Assembly: GCA_016699045.1 (NCBI GenBank)
Contig: CP064957.1
Span: forward strand, 372,001-436,000
Source: a bacterium
GTDB taxonomy: Bacteria > Babelota > Babeliae > Babelales > RVW-14
Direction of reading: 5' to 3'
Length of the DNA stretch: 64,000 bases
Shown: positions 19,989-30,985 of the stretch, in pieces
Position numbering within the stretch: the first letter of the stretch is position 1
Layout of the letters: every line of letters starts with the position of its first letter
The notes under the pieces: model-generated
The model's input: the letters and a program-made list of their open reading frames with translations, nothing else
Database searches by the model: none
What the model was told of the DNA's origin: nothing
Program-made: the position numbers and the translations under genes

Positions 19989-22900
19989 TTATTCGTTAAC
20001 GCGCACTCCCCAATCGCCGGGCACATACCACGCACCAGAGGCACTATCACGCACGATAGTACCGACGTTATAATTTTTATCAAGATCAACATTAAGCGCT
20101 GCGGTAATTGAATTATCATTTGAAACGCTGTCTTGCGTTGTTGTGGTTGAAATTGAGGTAACGCGCACAAAATCATTTGAAGTCTGATCTTTTGGATTGG
20201 TGTTAAAAAGAAGCGCACCATCAGTTGCAAAACTACTACGATACTGATCATATTGCACCAGCGGGCCTGCAACTTGTTGAGTCGCATCAGCACCGCGTTT
20301 GTCGATAATCTGAATGTTAATAGTCCCTACAGAATCTTCGATTACCGCAAAACGATACACCTGCGTAACAATATCTCGCGACGGCACAATATCATTTGCT
20401 TCGTTTTCAGCAACTTCAAGGGGATCTAAAACACGCTGTCCACGCATAAGCGCGTACAGATTTCCCGGCAGCTGCGGCACACCGTTGCGATTACCCGACA
20501 AATAATCAAGTTGCAACGTTTCATTACCACCACCAGAAACAGCACGCAACTCGGTAAGCGACCCGCCAAGAGTATTTACCGACCCTAAAAGGCCCTGCGG
20601 CGTTGCAACAAAAACAACATCATTGTTATTACTATCACGCGCTACCACCAAGTCGTTGCCGCTTTCAACAGCAAGACTTCCATTGGCAGCACCATTAAGC
20701 GCGCGACGATACAATTTTTTATTAGTAAGCACATACAGCGCACCGTTGCGCACCCTGCGAGCGCCAGTAGCGTCAACATAAATCTGGTCAGGCAAGGCCT
20801 CTATTTTTATCACGGGGTCTTTGATATCGGTCAGATTACTGTTTGACCACGTAATTTCAGAAACATCCAGCAATCCTTTCTTTTCATTTGCAGCATCGGT
20901 GGCCGTTCCTTTTACCACACCACCAAAACCACCCACAAACATAAGCGACTGGCCAGTCGCAGGATTACCGTCTGGTTGTGTTGTATCAGTACTCAACCGA
21001 TTAAATTGCTGCGTTATGGCAACACAACGCAAGGGCGCAATCGCCGTCAGCAAAGGATCAGTTTCCACATAAATCGTACCAGCAAAGTTAGCTGTTGGTA
21101 CAAACTCCCCAGCCAAAACCGCACCTGTTTCAATAAGTGCAAGTTGACGCGAACCCACCGCCACCATCATTGAAAAACGACCACGATAAAAACTTGGTGT
21201 GTTTTCATCAAAATTTAAAACTTGATGCACGCCGCCCGTATTTGCAGAAAACAATGCACTCAATTGCGTACTCAATAAACCATCTTGTGTGCCGCCATGA
21301 AGCGAAGCATCACCCAGGCCCCACGTGGTAATTTGACCAGCATTGGGAATCATTTGCTTGAGTGGATCAGCGTCGTTTTGTGTGCCCAAAAAATAAAAAT
21401 TTCCGGTTGTTGTATCAAGCCCCGCGCCATATGCTTTTTGCACCGAACCCATAACGCGCCCTGCTGGCGTCCAATCAACAATAAAACCTTGTTCATTTAA
21501 AATAGCCGTTGATTTGAATATGCCGACGTTACCATTATCAAAACCGGCTAGCGCCATAAACACCGAATCACCCTGCACAAAAATATCTTGGATATCAGCA
21601 CCGGATAAAGGATCGCTACCACCAACCGCAACAGCAGAATGCGATTTGAGCGGCATTTCACTGATGCTTGTCGGTACATTGTACGGATAAGCAGTTACGC
21701 CCTGCGTCGTCACTTTTGCAACGGAACCTTTAGAGGCTGGCTCTTCATTTACCATCTCACCAATCAATGGAATAGCATACACACGATCTTCAAGCCCCCC
21801 ACCAAACAACACCCCACCAACCGCAACAGGCGATTGACTGGTAACGCCATTAAAAATTAGGTACGGCCTACCAGTACTTGTTTGCATAGTTTTAAGAATC
21901 GGCGCAGAAAGCGTAATGTCAGCATCGCCACTATTTTGTGCTGTACGCACACCACGACTTGATTTACGATTGGTTGTACCATCAAAATAAAATCCAAACG
22001 GCACTTCAATCGTATTAACCCTTTCGCTTGCTATCGCAGCATTAGAAGCCGATTGTACCGCAATAATTTGGTTCATTACCTCAACATTTACCGCATCGCG
22101 GACAGACGCAGCACTGCCACCACCATTTGCTGCTTTTTGAGCTGCCACTAGCACCGCCGTTAACGAAGTATACGTTTGTAAAAATTTATTAGCCTTCAAC
22201 GTTGCGTACGTCACTGGCACGCCATCCATATTTAGTAGCGGCCCACCATCAACATTGTTTACTAGAAATGCGCCAAAAGGAACCGGCGTTACGGCATTTA
22301 CTACGCTTGCAGCGTTGGCACCTGATTGCCCCGCAACAGCACTTGCCTTATCCATCTGCTCCATAACATTATACACCGCCACATCATAATCATGGCCAAT
22401 GTTTTGATCGTCATAAAAATGAGCTTTCGTTGGGTTGTAAATAAATGGACTCAGCAAAAACGTATTGCCTTTGCCAATATTGGCGGTCGTATCAACAAAG
22501 CCCATGATAATATCCATAACGCCACCTTCTTTGGTAGCATCATCACGCTCAACACCAGAAAAGCCAACATACAAACGTTGCAGCGTCTCGTCCCAGCACA
22601 TCGCAACATCATTACCAATCACGGCAGATGTAATTGATGTTGTACCACTACCTTGAGTAAAAGCAATAAGCTGGTCGACGGCATCAACAAAAATTTTTGC
22701 AGCAGGCACTTCTGTTGTTGTTGCAATATCAAGCGCATTGAGTTGCTGAAACGATGAAACGGTTGCCGCCTCCTGCTTTTCTGAAACTTCTTTGAGTATG
22801 GCAACGCCACGATTAACACCAGCAGCAGCACCAAAGCTACTTGCTGTTGAATCTGGCACGGCAACAAAAACAAAATCATTGCCGCCAGCAACATTTGCCA

Positions 22901-23426
22901 ATGCCGTTGTCACATCTTGATTTGCCGCATCTTTGATAAGCGCATTCTCTTTCGTACTCAACATTTTAGTACCAGCAGCCACATCAGTAACAACAAAAAA
23001 TTGGTTACTGGTTGGTGACGCATTTGTAGCTGGTGTTTCGGGCACCACAATGGGATACGAATTTTTATACAAGCCAAGATGCTTAACTTTTTTTGTTAGC
23101 AACTGATTATCTTGATTCGCTACACCATTTAACGTCACTTTGGCAGGCGTCAATGATTGAACTACCGCAACTTGCTCGGTTTCATTATTATTTTCTAATA
23201 CTAACCGCGCAAGCGTAAAATTCGTTTCATTGGGCATTATGGCAGGATTGGTGGTCGTTAACTCGGTAGCAGAACCAAGAAAAAGCATCGGCTGGTCATC
23301 AACTACCGCATAAGCCGTTTTATCAAAATAAACGCTTGGAACGTTTGAAACAACTGGCACACTTTTTATAATCGCACCAACAAAGGGGTAAATGCCAAGA
23401 ACTACTAAAAAAAATATCTTTTTCAT
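19989..23426 (-). CDS. Giant exported protein, paralogue 1 of a three-member family with a C-terminal PGxxGxxVNE signature
   Basis: This 1145-residue protein has a signal peptide (MKKIFFLVVLGIYPFVGA). It shares several blocks with the products of 23438-28228 and 30986-33709: GVNRGVAILKE near residue 200, CWDETLQRLYVGFSGVERDD, LKTMQTSTGRPYLIFNG, VGIFKSTAILNEQGFIVDWT, FSMMVAVGSRQLALIETG. It ends in DSASGAWYVPGDWGVRVNE. The blocks look like short beta-strand repeats, perhaps propeller blades, but I recognise no named family. AGGA eight bases upstream selects the ATG at 23426, only 11 bases after the stop of paralogue 2, so they form one operon. A surface or secreted role is inferred. Confidence 0.8.
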   Translation of the reverse strand: MKKIFFLVVLGIYPFVGAIIKSVPVVSNVPSVYFDKTAYAVVDDQPMLFLGSATELTTTNPAIMPNETNFTLARLVLENNNETEQVAVVQSLTPAKVTLNGVANQDNQLLTKKVKHLGLYKNSYPIVVPETPATNASPTSNQFFVVTDVAAGTKMLSTKENALIKDAANQDVTTALANVAGGNDFVFVAVPDSTASSFGAAAGVNRGVAILKEVSEKQEAATVSSFQQLNALDIATTTEVPAAKIFVDAVDQLIAFTQGSGTTSITSAVIGNDVAMCWDETLQRLYVGFSGVERDDATKEGGVMDIIMGFVDTTANIGKGNTFLLSPFIYNPTKAHFYDDQNIGHDYDVAVYNVMEQMDKASAVAGQSGANAASVVNAVTPVPFGAFLVNNVDGGPLLNMDGVPVTYATLKANKFLQTYTSLTAVLVAAQKAANGGGSAASVRDAVNVEVMNQIIAVQSASNAAIASERVNTIEVPFGFYFDGTTNRKSSRGVRTAQNSGDADITLSAPILKTMQTSTGRPYLIFNGVTSQSPVAVGGVLFGGGLEDRVYAIPLIGEMVNEEPASKGSVAKVTTQGVTAYPYNVPTSISEMPLKSHSAVAVGGSDPLSGADIQDIFVQGDSVFMALAGFDNGNVGIFKSTAILNEQGFIVDWTPAGRVMGSVQKAYGAGLDTTTGNFYFLGTQNDADPLKQMIPNAGQITTWGLGDASLHGGTQDGLLSTQLSALFSANTGGVHQVLNFDENTPSFYRGRFSMMVAVGSRQLALIETGAVLAGEFVPTANFAGTIYVETDPLLTAIAPLRCVAITQQFNRLSTDTTQPDGNPATGQSLMFVGGFGGVVKGTATDAANEKKGLLDVSEITWSNSNLTDIKDPVIKIEALPDQIYVDATGARRVRNGALYVLTNKKLYRRALNGAANGSLAVESGNDLVVARDSNNNDVVFVATPQGLLGSVNTLGGSLTELRAVSGGGNETLQLDYLSGNRNGVPQLPGNLYALMRGQRVLDPLEVAENEANDIVPSRDIVTQVYRFAVIEDSVGTINIQIIDKRGADATQQVAGPLVQYDQYRSSFATDGALLFNTNPKDQTSNDFVRVTSISTTTTQDSVSNDNSITAALNVDLDKNYNVGTIVRDSASGAWYVPGDWGVRVNE

Positions 23427-23437
23427 TATGCTCATCC

Positions 23438-26400
23438 TTATTCATTCACGCGCACACCAAACTCGCCTGGCACATACACCGCACCCGAAGCCGTATCTTG
23501 TACCAACCGCGCTTGCTGCAATGGCAAGCTTAAGCTGAGATCAAAGTCAATTTCTTCAAATTTATGAGTGATTGGATTTTTTATGAAAGAGCTTGATGCT
23601 GGTCGTACGGGTACTGCATTCACAAAATTATCACCGCCAAAATGTTTGGTTCGCGCATAATAATCGAGCAGCCCCATAAACTCTGCGTCGCTGATTGGTT
23701 CATCAAATGAGCCGACTTTAAAGAAATAATCGGTCGGCGTATTGTTCGCATCAACGTACGGTTCTGCAATTGACGTGATATCGCCAGCACTCACATTAAA
23801 ACGATACCGCGCTAAAAACTCTTGATTTTGATCAAGTGCAAAAGTATACAAATTTCCTTCTGCGGTAAAAACAGCTACTTTTTTTGACTGATCTGGTTGA
23901 TTAACATCTTGCACTAAACGATTGCCACGCGATGATGAATAAAACTCAAACATGAGTGTTGGCCCAAGGTCTTTTTTCTGCTGCCAAAAAATATTCGTAA
24001 CATCAGCCTGTTTTGGATATTTCTTTTGATAATCATCGGTCAATGTAGCCGAATCGTTTACATATAAACCTTTGGTTGTTGCAAGCAACAACGTTGTGGT
24101 ATTTTTTGTAAGATCAACAGGGCTCATTGATGAACCTTGCACGTCTCGCTGCAAAACCATAACATCAAAAAATTCATCCAGTTCAGGATCAAAAATATTT
24201 GCTAGTCCATCGATCGATTTGGCAACGCTTGCAACTTCAACCAGATACTTATCTTTAATATTCGCCTGCGTCCTTGTTGCTGTATCTTGTTCGAAAATGC
24301 TGTTTCCGCTACCTTTTTCTAACTGATTCATATCGAGACGGTATAACGTATCACGCGTTAAAATGTATAAAAAATTATGTTGATCAGAAATAATGCGCCG
24401 CACATCTTTAAAAATATTTTCTGTCGTTCCATCGTCCGCCAACTTCATTAAACGTAGAAACCGCCAGTTTTTGCCACGTGGAAAGCTCGCACTAGCAGCA
24501 CTACTCGAAAACTTATTCAAGCCCTTATTAATACGTGTGTCCCAGCCTTTACCATTAAACCCTTGTACAAAAACAGCAACACCAAACTCCCCACCCACAA
24601 ATAACCGACCACTGTTTGGCGACGCATCATCAAGCGGCATGCGTGCAATTTCAGCACACGTTATGGCGCCAAGCTGCCCAAGAGCCAACCCTGCACCATC
24701 AGCATCATTGGCACTAAAAATTCGTACTGAAACATCGCTGGTTGAGCTACTAATAAAAGGACCAGTTGGCGCAAAAACGTTATTAGCAAAAATACCACTT
24801 TCGATTAACGCAACGCGGCCTTGACCAGTCGCCACCATCATACCAAACTGTTCATAGCGTTGGCTTTGGTTTGGCGCCACAGCTTGTAGATTACGCTCTT
24901 TAAACCCGTAAGTATCTGGTGAAAAATCAAACAAACCAAAGAGCCCACCGGCATTGGCAAACACGGTATCAAGAACCGAAGACAGCGGCGCATTCATTGT
25001 TTGCGTATCGCTATGCAACACATTGTCACCCTTGCCCCACTCAGTCACACGCACCGTATTTATTTTTTGACTCGAATCTTCTGTTACAAACCAAAAGTTA
25101 CTGGTCTCATCATCAAAATCAAAACCATACACTTTTTCTGGGCGCCCCATAACGCGCTGCCACGGGGTCCAAGCACGAATAGCGCCTTTTTCATTAAACA
25201 ATGCTTTACTTGCAAAAATACCGGCTTCACCCACATGCTCAGCATCACGCTCACCCGCTACTGAAACATAAATCGTATCACCATGAACCTGCATATCAGT
25301 AATTGTTAAAGTCGTATCAAATGAAAGTAATTGTGGGTCGGCTCCAACAATCGTTTGTACCTGAGAACTGACAGGCATATTGTGTACCAACTGCAAGAAA
25401 TCATCTCTAAACGTACTCTCATACACTTGATGCAAAGCCCAGCCAGCACCAGCTTGAATTGCCGCAGCTGCACCAGTTTCTTTATTATTAGCCACCATAC
25501 CACGAACAGCTTTTTTAGCCGCTTTTTGAAGATCGCTTTTAACCGAAACTTCAGAAATTCTATTTTGAAGAATAGCCGTGGCAATACCAGATGGACTCCC
25601 TAAAAATGCTTGCGCCGCAGCAACGGTAACAGGATTTTGTGTTCCAGATATTTTTACGCGTGCTTCAACAGCAAGAGCAGCTGTCCTACGATCACTATAT
25701 TTATAAATTTCTTCCAAAATTGTTGATGCAAGTGCGTTAGCAGTCAATGGTGGATTTTGGTTAACGATATCCTTTACCGCCATTTTTGCTGTTGCTGTTA
25801 AAGGATTTGCCAAGCCATCAACTTCGTTGATCGCATCTTGAATATTCGTACGAACAGCTTCAAAAAATGGCGCAAAATCAAGAACACTCGCAGCACCATT
25901 TGAATCAAAAAAACCAACAAATCCGGCATCATTGCCTTCATCGACCAATGGCATAGCATAAATCTGCGTATTTACATTGCGCGGATTATTGGTACGCGAA
26001 CCAACGCCACCATTCACAATCAAATAACTTTTGCCAGTACTGGTATGCATCGTTCGCACGGCTCGTGCACTAGCAAAAAGATCGACGGGTGTGGTTGTGT
26101 TGTTATTGTTAGTATTATTTTCATAAAAACCAAGAATGTATTTATTGTAATTTCCTGCATCTTTTTCTACAAAGCTCGCTGCATCTGGATTACGTACATC
26201 AGCAAAAAGATATGAGCTTGGATTTTTAAGAACGGGATAAAGCGTAATTTTTTGGTTAGCATCAACTTTACCAACCAACACTGAACACACACCCCCAGAT
26301 TTATTAGTTACGGCACCAACATTGTGCCCACGCGTCACATCAGACAAACCAATAAATAAGCGTTGCAGCGGCTCATCCCAGACCATATCAACGTCAGACC

Positions 26401-28228
26401 CAATGATTGCACGCGTGATGGGTTCTGGATCTCCCGGCGCATAAAACGCAATTGTTTCTGCAGGATTTGTACGATATAACCCGTCGCTTTCCGCATCAAC
26501 ACGTAACTTATGCGCTTTATTATTCGCAGGAATCCCATCATCACTTACCACCGTCAATGCATCAACCGCGTTACCAGCATTACCACGCGAACGCTTGAGC
26601 ACCGCAACTCCACGATTAACGCCATCAATCACGTCAACTTCAGTTGCACCATCGTAAACAAGTTGCGGAACTGGCATAGCAACACTCGTATCGGTAACAG
26701 TATCAGACGCCCAGTTTTTTAATGAGCCACTTGGTGCCAAAATTATCATCTCAGTCGCTTGGTCTTTAAACGTTACCGGCACAATAGACCCATCAGAAAC
26801 AGCAGCAAAAATTAATGCTTGATCAAAATCTTCGGGCTGCGATGCCGTCATGGAAACAATTTGTTGATTAATTGAAACCCCGGCAGCATCTCTAATAAAA
26901 TCTTTATCAGAACCATCTGAAGCACTGTTCGTAATCAAACGAGCGCCATCATCAGTTGGTAATAAATAAACAGAAGCACCCTTTTGATTTTTGGCAACTG
27001 TCAACGCGTCAAGCCCCGCCATTGGATCAAATAGCGCTGGCCCACCAAGTGGCACCACCACCAATTTTTTTTCACTGCCCGCCAATGCGAGATGAGCCGT
27101 CCCCGTATCTTTTAACGGATCGGCAGAAATATCATAACTAACACCGTTGAAAGTAAAACTTCCTTGTGTTGTTGGCACCATTGGTGTTGTTTGCACAATT
27201 TTTTGACCCAAAGTTTCTGGCACGGTTGACGTACCCAACGATGCACGCACCAGTGTGTTACTGGCTCCTGTCGAATCATTCATAAAACCGAGAAAAAAAC
27301 GATCCGTCCCGCCAAATGCTGTAGGTCCAATATCAACCGTTGCCGATGCTGGCGTTTCAGTTGACGCTGCACGTGGCGTCGGCCGTGGCGTAAATTTTTT
27401 TGATCCAAAATTTTCATTATCATAAACATGCTTATCTTCAGCAAATTGAGCTACTGGCTTGAAAACTGAACGCGCATCATCGTGAGAAGCACCACCCAAA
27501 CTTATCAAAAATTGTTGCAAAAATTCTTGAAGAACTGAACGAATTTCTTCTCGCAACTGATCACGATTTACACTGATCGTTGGTGATAATCTTGGCTGTG
27601 CTACAGCAGCTTGTCCGGATATAAGCGCTGTCGATGCTTGTTCTGAAACCGATTGCTTATTTTTTTGATCAAAAAAATCGTAAAAAACTGTTTCAGGAAT
27701 AGCAACTTGATTATCAACAACAGAAAATTCAAATGATTGATCGCCAATACTTGCTTGCCCACCAACAACATTACCTTCATAATCAAGAGACAGATCATCA
27801 ACGACAATCTCTGGCATCCCTTCTTCATGTTCAAATGTTACCGCGGCTGACGGCACCGTTTTTTTAGTGCGCGGACGGACCGACAATTTTTTTTTAACAC
27901 CAGAACTAGGCACCGAATCATCTTCAAATTCATCTGCAGATACTACAAATGACGGCAATGGCGATTTATTTTTTGCTCGACCCGAAGGTACTGGCGCGCC
28001 GTTTCCAGAATTTGGCAGCTGTAGCGTCGTTGCTACTGAACCAGGAATTTCTTCCTCAACCTCACCGGCAACTCGTGGCGGCAACGCTAAGCTCCCCACC
28101 ACAACCTGCGGCATTTCCAATTCTTGTACAAATTTTTTAGTATGCGCTTGACCAGCAAAACAGATTACCAACAAAAATGCCCTTGGTAAAAGACTCAGCA
28201 ATAGCTTACGATTCTTCATTTTCTTCAT
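23438..28228 (-). CDS. Giant exported protein, paralogue 2 of the PGxxGxxVNE family
   Basis: This 1596-residue protein is the largest in the window. After a signal peptide (LLLSLLPRAFLLVICFAGQAHT) comes a low-complexity region of about 230 residues with a repeated element (MPQVVVGSLAL, later MPEIVVDDLSL). The family core follows: GVNRGVAVLKRS, MVWDEPLQRLFIGLSDVTRG, AVRTMHTSTGKSYLIVNGG, AGIFASKALFNEKGAIRAWT, FGMMVATGQGRVALIESG. It ends DTASGAVYVPGEFGVRVNE. A helical insertion near residues 800-950 (rich in Ala) is absent from paralogue 3. The ATG at 28228 has GGAG five bases upstream; the ATG one codon before is also possible. Function is unknown. Confidence 0.8.
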   Translation of the reverse strand: MKKMKNRKLLLSLLPRAFLLVICFAGQAHTKKFVQELEMPQVVVGSLALPPRVAGEVEEEIPGSVATTLQLPNSGNGAPVPSGRAKNKSPLPSFVVSADEFEDDSVPSSGVKKKLSVRPRTKKTVPSAAVTFEHEEGMPEIVVDDLSLDYEGNVVGGQASIGDQSFEFSVVDNQVAIPETVFYDFFDQKNKQSVSEQASTALISGQAAVAQPRLSPTISVNRDQLREEIRSVLQEFLQQFLISLGGASHDDARSVFKPVAQFAEDKHVYDNENFGSKKFTPRPTPRAASTETPASATVDIGPTAFGGTDRFFLGFMNDSTGASNTLVRASLGTSTVPETLGQKIVQTTPMVPTTQGSFTFNGVSYDISADPLKDTGTAHLALAGSEKKLVVVPLGGPALFDPMAGLDALTVAKNQKGASVYLLPTDDGARLITNSASDGSDKDFIRDAAGVSINQQIVSMTASQPEDFDQALIFAAVSDGSIVPVTFKDQATEMIILAPSGSLKNWASDTVTDTSVAMPVPQLVYDGATEVDVIDGVNRGVAVLKRSRGNAGNAVDALTVVSDDGIPANNKAHKLRVDAESDGLYRTNPAETIAFYAPGDPEPITRAIIGSDVDMVWDEPLQRLFIGLSDVTRGHNVGAVTNKSGGVCSVLVGKVDANQKITLYPVLKNPSSYLFADVRNPDAASFVEKDAGNYNKYILGFYENNTNNNNTTTPVDLFASARAVRTMHTSTGKSYLIVNGGVGSRTNNPRNVNTQIYAMPLVDEGNDAGFVGFFDSNGAASVLDFAPFFEAVRTNIQDAINEVDGLANPLTATAKMAVKDIVNQNPPLTANALASTILEEIYKYSDRRTAALAVEARVKISGTQNPVTVAAAQAFLGSPSGIATAILQNRISEVSVKSDLQKAAKKAVRGMVANNKETGAAAAIQAGAGWALHQVYESTFRDDFLQLVHNMPVSSQVQTIVGADPQLLSFDTTLTITDMQVHGDTIYVSVAGERDAEHVGEAGIFASKALFNEKGAIRAWTPWQRVMGRPEKVYGFDFDDETSNFWFVTEDSSQKINTVRVTEWGKGDNVLHSDTQTMNAPLSSVLDTVFANAGGLFGLFDFSPDTYGFKERNLQAVAPNQSQRYEQFGMMVATGQGRVALIESGIFANNVFAPTGPFISSSTSDVSVRIFSANDADGAGLALGQLGAITCAEIARMPLDDASPNSGRLFVGGEFGVAVFVQGFNGKGWDTRINKGLNKFSSSAASASFPRGKNWRFLRLMKLADDGTTENIFKDVRRIISDQHNFLYILTRDTLYRLDMNQLEKGSGNSIFEQDTATRTQANIKDKYLVEVASVAKSIDGLANIFDPELDEFFDVMVLQRDVQGSSMSPVDLTKNTTTLLLATTKGLYVNDSATLTDDYQKKYPKQADVTNIFWQQKKDLGPTLMFEFYSSSRGNRLVQDVNQPDQSKKVAVFTAEGNLYTFALDQNQEFLARYRFNVSAGDITSIAEPYVDANNTPTDYFFKVGSFDEPISDAEFMGLLDYYARTKHFGGDNFVNAVPVRPASSSFIKNPITHKFEEIDFDLSLSLPLQQARLVQDTASGAVYVPGEFGVRVNE

Positions 28229-28300
28229 CATTTCTCCAAGCTTTTTATTCAGATTAATGAACCACATTCAACAAGGGATCTCTCTCTTGTGAAGAATCTT

Positions 28301-29563
28301 CTAAAAGCCCACACCCAGCATAAACCCAAAAGTACTATTGTCGATAATACCCCTACCGCCAAGGCCTGCTTTATAAAACATACCGGCGTACGGCGTTACC
28401 CACGTGTGATCAAATTCTTTTGAAAAATCGTAGATCCCCTCCAGCATCAAATTATGAATAGTCCAATCACTCAAACTATTGGCGGTATTAATAATATCGT
28501 TAGAAAAAGCGGGGTCTTTAGTAAACAATTTATCATCATCGTGATGAACATATTGCCATGCTAACTTTATCGATAAACCATGCCAGATTCTAAATGCTTC
28601 AGCATATGCTTCAAATGTCCAGGTTGCACCAAAATTTTTAGTTGCATTGCCGCTATTAAGCAATAAAGGTTCTGTTTGCGAGATTGATGTTTTCAAGCGG
28701 CGCTCATGCGTATGATCAAAAAAGTACATAACTTCAGCATACACGCCAGCACGCAAATATTTCGCAAATTCAAAATCAAAGCCAACCGCCAACGGTAAGC
28801 CAACCGGCCCACCATTGCCAAGCGGCATGCTCAACATATTTTTATTATCAACTGACTCGCCAGTTGGAATACTCACACCAAAACGAAGATACGGCGTAAT
28901 AACTTTGAGCTTGCCATACGAAGGCATTATTTTAGTCGACCAATCTAACAACAAAACAATATCGCCAAGTCCAGCCTCATGCCAATTGTGAAGACTCAGC
29001 CCACCCAACTCTTGCGTTTCATTTGCTAAATCACGAATGAACTCTTGAATAAGCAGCTCTGATGCAAAGTCTGATTTTGTTAAATCTTGAAACCTAAAAT
29101 CAGTCACGCGAATATCTTTGATAGGAATATAAAGATTGAACGTAAAATAACCAGGCAACCCGGTAATATCAAATGTATAACCACTCACCAAATTTATATT
29201 CGTTTGTTTGAGCGTACCAAACATACGAACATTCCCACGCACACCATCATCGGCTCGTGGAAATCCAAAACTATTTAATGCCGCGGTAGCACCAGCTTGA
29301 ACATCGCCTTGCGGATTTTCAAGCATGGCAAGAATTGACTGTGTTGGATTGTAAACGCCAATCAATGTTTGACGATAACCTTGAATATCGCTGCTGGTAT
29401 GTTTGGTTGCAAATTCAACACCAAGACTAAAATCAAAACCATTAACATGGGTATGATATGGCTGCCATAACGGATCATGTGCTGACAAAAAATTGGTCGG
29501 CGCAAATGCTTTGGCAGCAGAAAAACTCATAAGAAAAAACGCGACTAGACCGTACTTCTTCAT
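28301..29563 (-). CDS. Outer-membrane beta-barrel protein, paralogue A
   Basis: A signal peptide (MKKYGLVAFFLMSFSAAKA) precedes about 400 residues of alternating polar and hydrophobic strands ending in ...FGFMLGVGF. The C-terminal Phe in a GVGF pattern is typical of BAM-assembled barrels. It shares many positions with the product of 29667-30956, including LLLNxGxATKxFGxTW, RxWxGLSxKxAxQ, HDDDxL and NTxNSLxxWTxHNL. GGGAG precedes the ATG at 29563. It lies directly upstream of the two giant secreted proteins on the same strand, so a role in their surface display is possible but unproven. Confidence 0.75.
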   Translation of the reverse strand: MKKYGLVAFFLMSFSAAKAFAPTNFLSAHDPLWQPYHTHVNGFDFSLGVEFATKHTSSDIQGYRQTLIGVYNPTQSILAMLENPQGDVQAGATAALNSFGFPRADDGVRGNVRMFGTLKQTNINLVSGYTFDITGLPGYFTFNLYIPIKDIRVTDFRFQDLTKSDFASELLIQEFIRDLANETQELGGLSLHNWHEAGLGDIVLLLDWSTKIMPSYGKLKVITPYLRFGVSIPTGESVDNKNMLSMPLGNGGPVGLPLAVGFDFEFAKYLRAGVYAEVMYFFDHTHERRLKTSISQTEPLLLNSGNATKNFGATWTFEAYAEAFRIWHGLSIKLAWQYVHHDDDKLFTKDPAFSNDIINTANSLSDWTIHNLMLEGIYDFSKEFDHTWVTPYAGMFYKAGLGGRGIIDNSTFGFMLGVGF

Positions 29564-29640
29564 ATACTCCCTTTCAATTCATAAACTTTATGCAAACCAG
29601 TCTAACCCAAAGAATGTGAATAAGTGAAGAAGAAATAAAA

Positions 29641-29662
29641 GAGCCCGGCATATACCGGGCTT
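29641..29662 (-). terminator. Terminator after barrel paralogue B
   Basis: AGCCCGG and CCGGGCT pair around a six-base loop, followed on the minus strand by CTTTTATTTC. It lies between the two barrel genes and may attenuate rather than end the transcript. Confidence 0.7.
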
Positions 29663-29666
29663 GCAT

Positions 29667-30956
29667 TTAAAATAACAAAGAAAATTGACCGCCAACCGAG
29701 TGATTATCAATAATATTTTTTCCATCAACCGGTAGTTTATAGAAAAAACTCAGTTGAGAATTTACCGCACAATCTTTGCAATCACGGAAAAAATCATAGT
29801 TTGCCATAAAAATAAGATTATGCATCGTCCATTCCTTTAAACTATTTGATGTATTCACGATAGAATAATCAAATACATTATTATGCGGAATCAAACGATC
29901 GTCATCATGTTTTACAAATTGATACGCACCCTTGACCGACAAACCTTGCCACACTCTCAGTCCTTGCAAAAACAAATGAAACTGCCAGGTAAAGCCATAC
30001 TCTTTAGTTGCCAACCCTTTATTTAGCAGCAAAAAATCGGTCTGATTTTTATCTGTTTTCATGCGATATTCTTTGTTGGTATCAAACAAAATTAAAAAAT
30101 CGACATCAACACCAACGCGCACGTTGTGCACAAAGCCAAGTTCTAACGCCATACCAAGCGGGATCCCCCACGCACCATCGTTGCCAAGCGGCATACTAAA
30201 TGCTTGATCAAGATCACGCTCTCGCGCCGTAGGAAATGTAATGCCCAATTTGGCATACAGCATTACCATTTTTAAATATTCTTTTTCTTGTTTGAAACGG
30301 TTGCTCCATTCCATAATCAGATCTAAATCGCCAATGCCACTCTTACTCCACGGCGCGATGGTAAGCCCGCCAAACTCTTTAACGTTGGCAATTAAATCAT
30401 CGGTCAAATAGGTCTTGATATTAGCACCCATCGGCGTCAGCACGCCAACTTGTGTTAAATCAGTAACGAGAGGATTTTTTGCCATAATTTCTCGCCACAC
30501 AATTGGCAAATGCATCGTAAATGCCAAGGTGCCATCTTCTGGTTTCAAGGGCGCTACGTAGCTTGCAAAAAGCACAAAATCAAGGCCACTAAATTTACCA
30601 CGCAATTGTTGGTGCCCTTGATTATCAACATCATCAAAAGTATCGTACAAACCTTTAAGCGGCGCACCCATAGCAAGTCCAACTGGTAAGGTTGGGTTTC
30701 TCGTCATGCTAATTGCCGACTCAGTATCATTGTGCAAAGCTAAAACATTGCGACGATGATCATCATAATTCAAACCAGTACAACGAGCACCATATTCAAG
30801 GTTTGAAACACCGCAACTAAATGTTCTATTTTTTATGTACGGCAAACGCAAGGCATAATCGTACGGCCGAAAAAAATTTACCGGCACAAAAGCTTGAGCT
30901 TGCTGCATACTTAACAACGCGAACACCAGGCCCAGAACATACATTCTTCTTTTCAT
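29667..30956 (-). CDS. Outer-membrane beta-barrel protein, paralogue B
   Basis: A signal peptide (MKRRMYVLGLVFALLSMQQAQA) is followed by a barrel-like sequence homologous to the 28301-29563 product from the N-terminal F-x-P-x-N-F motif onward. It ends ...VGGQFSLLF with the terminal Phe expected of outer-membrane proteins. Two Cys (CKDCAVN) occur in a late loop. The ATG at 30956 is taken with AGGA nine bases before it. It begins 30 bases after the stop of giant paralogue 3 and is probably co-transcribed with it. Confidence 0.75.
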   Translation of the reverse strand: MKRRMYVLGLVFALLSMQQAQAFVPVNFFRPYDYALRLPYIKNRTFSCGVSNLEYGARCTGLNYDDHRRNVLALHNDTESAISMTRNPTLPVGLAMGAPLKGLYDTFDDVDNQGHQQLRGKFSGLDFVLFASYVAPLKPEDGTLAFTMHLPIVWREIMAKNPLVTDLTQVGVLTPMGANIKTYLTDDLIANVKEFGGLTIAPWSKSGIGDLDLIMEWSNRFKQEKEYLKMVMLYAKLGITFPTARERDLDQAFSMPLGNDGAWGIPLGMALELGFVHNVRVGVDVDFLILFDTNKEYRMKTDKNQTDFLLLNKGLATKEYGFTWQFHLFLQGLRVWQGLSVKGAYQFVKHDDDRLIPHNNVFDYSIVNTSNSLKEWTMHNLIFMANYDFFRDCKDCAVNSQLSFFYKLPVDGKNIIDNHSVGGQFSLLF

Positions 30957-30985
30957 ATGCAATAATCCTCTTTTTTGATTTTCAA

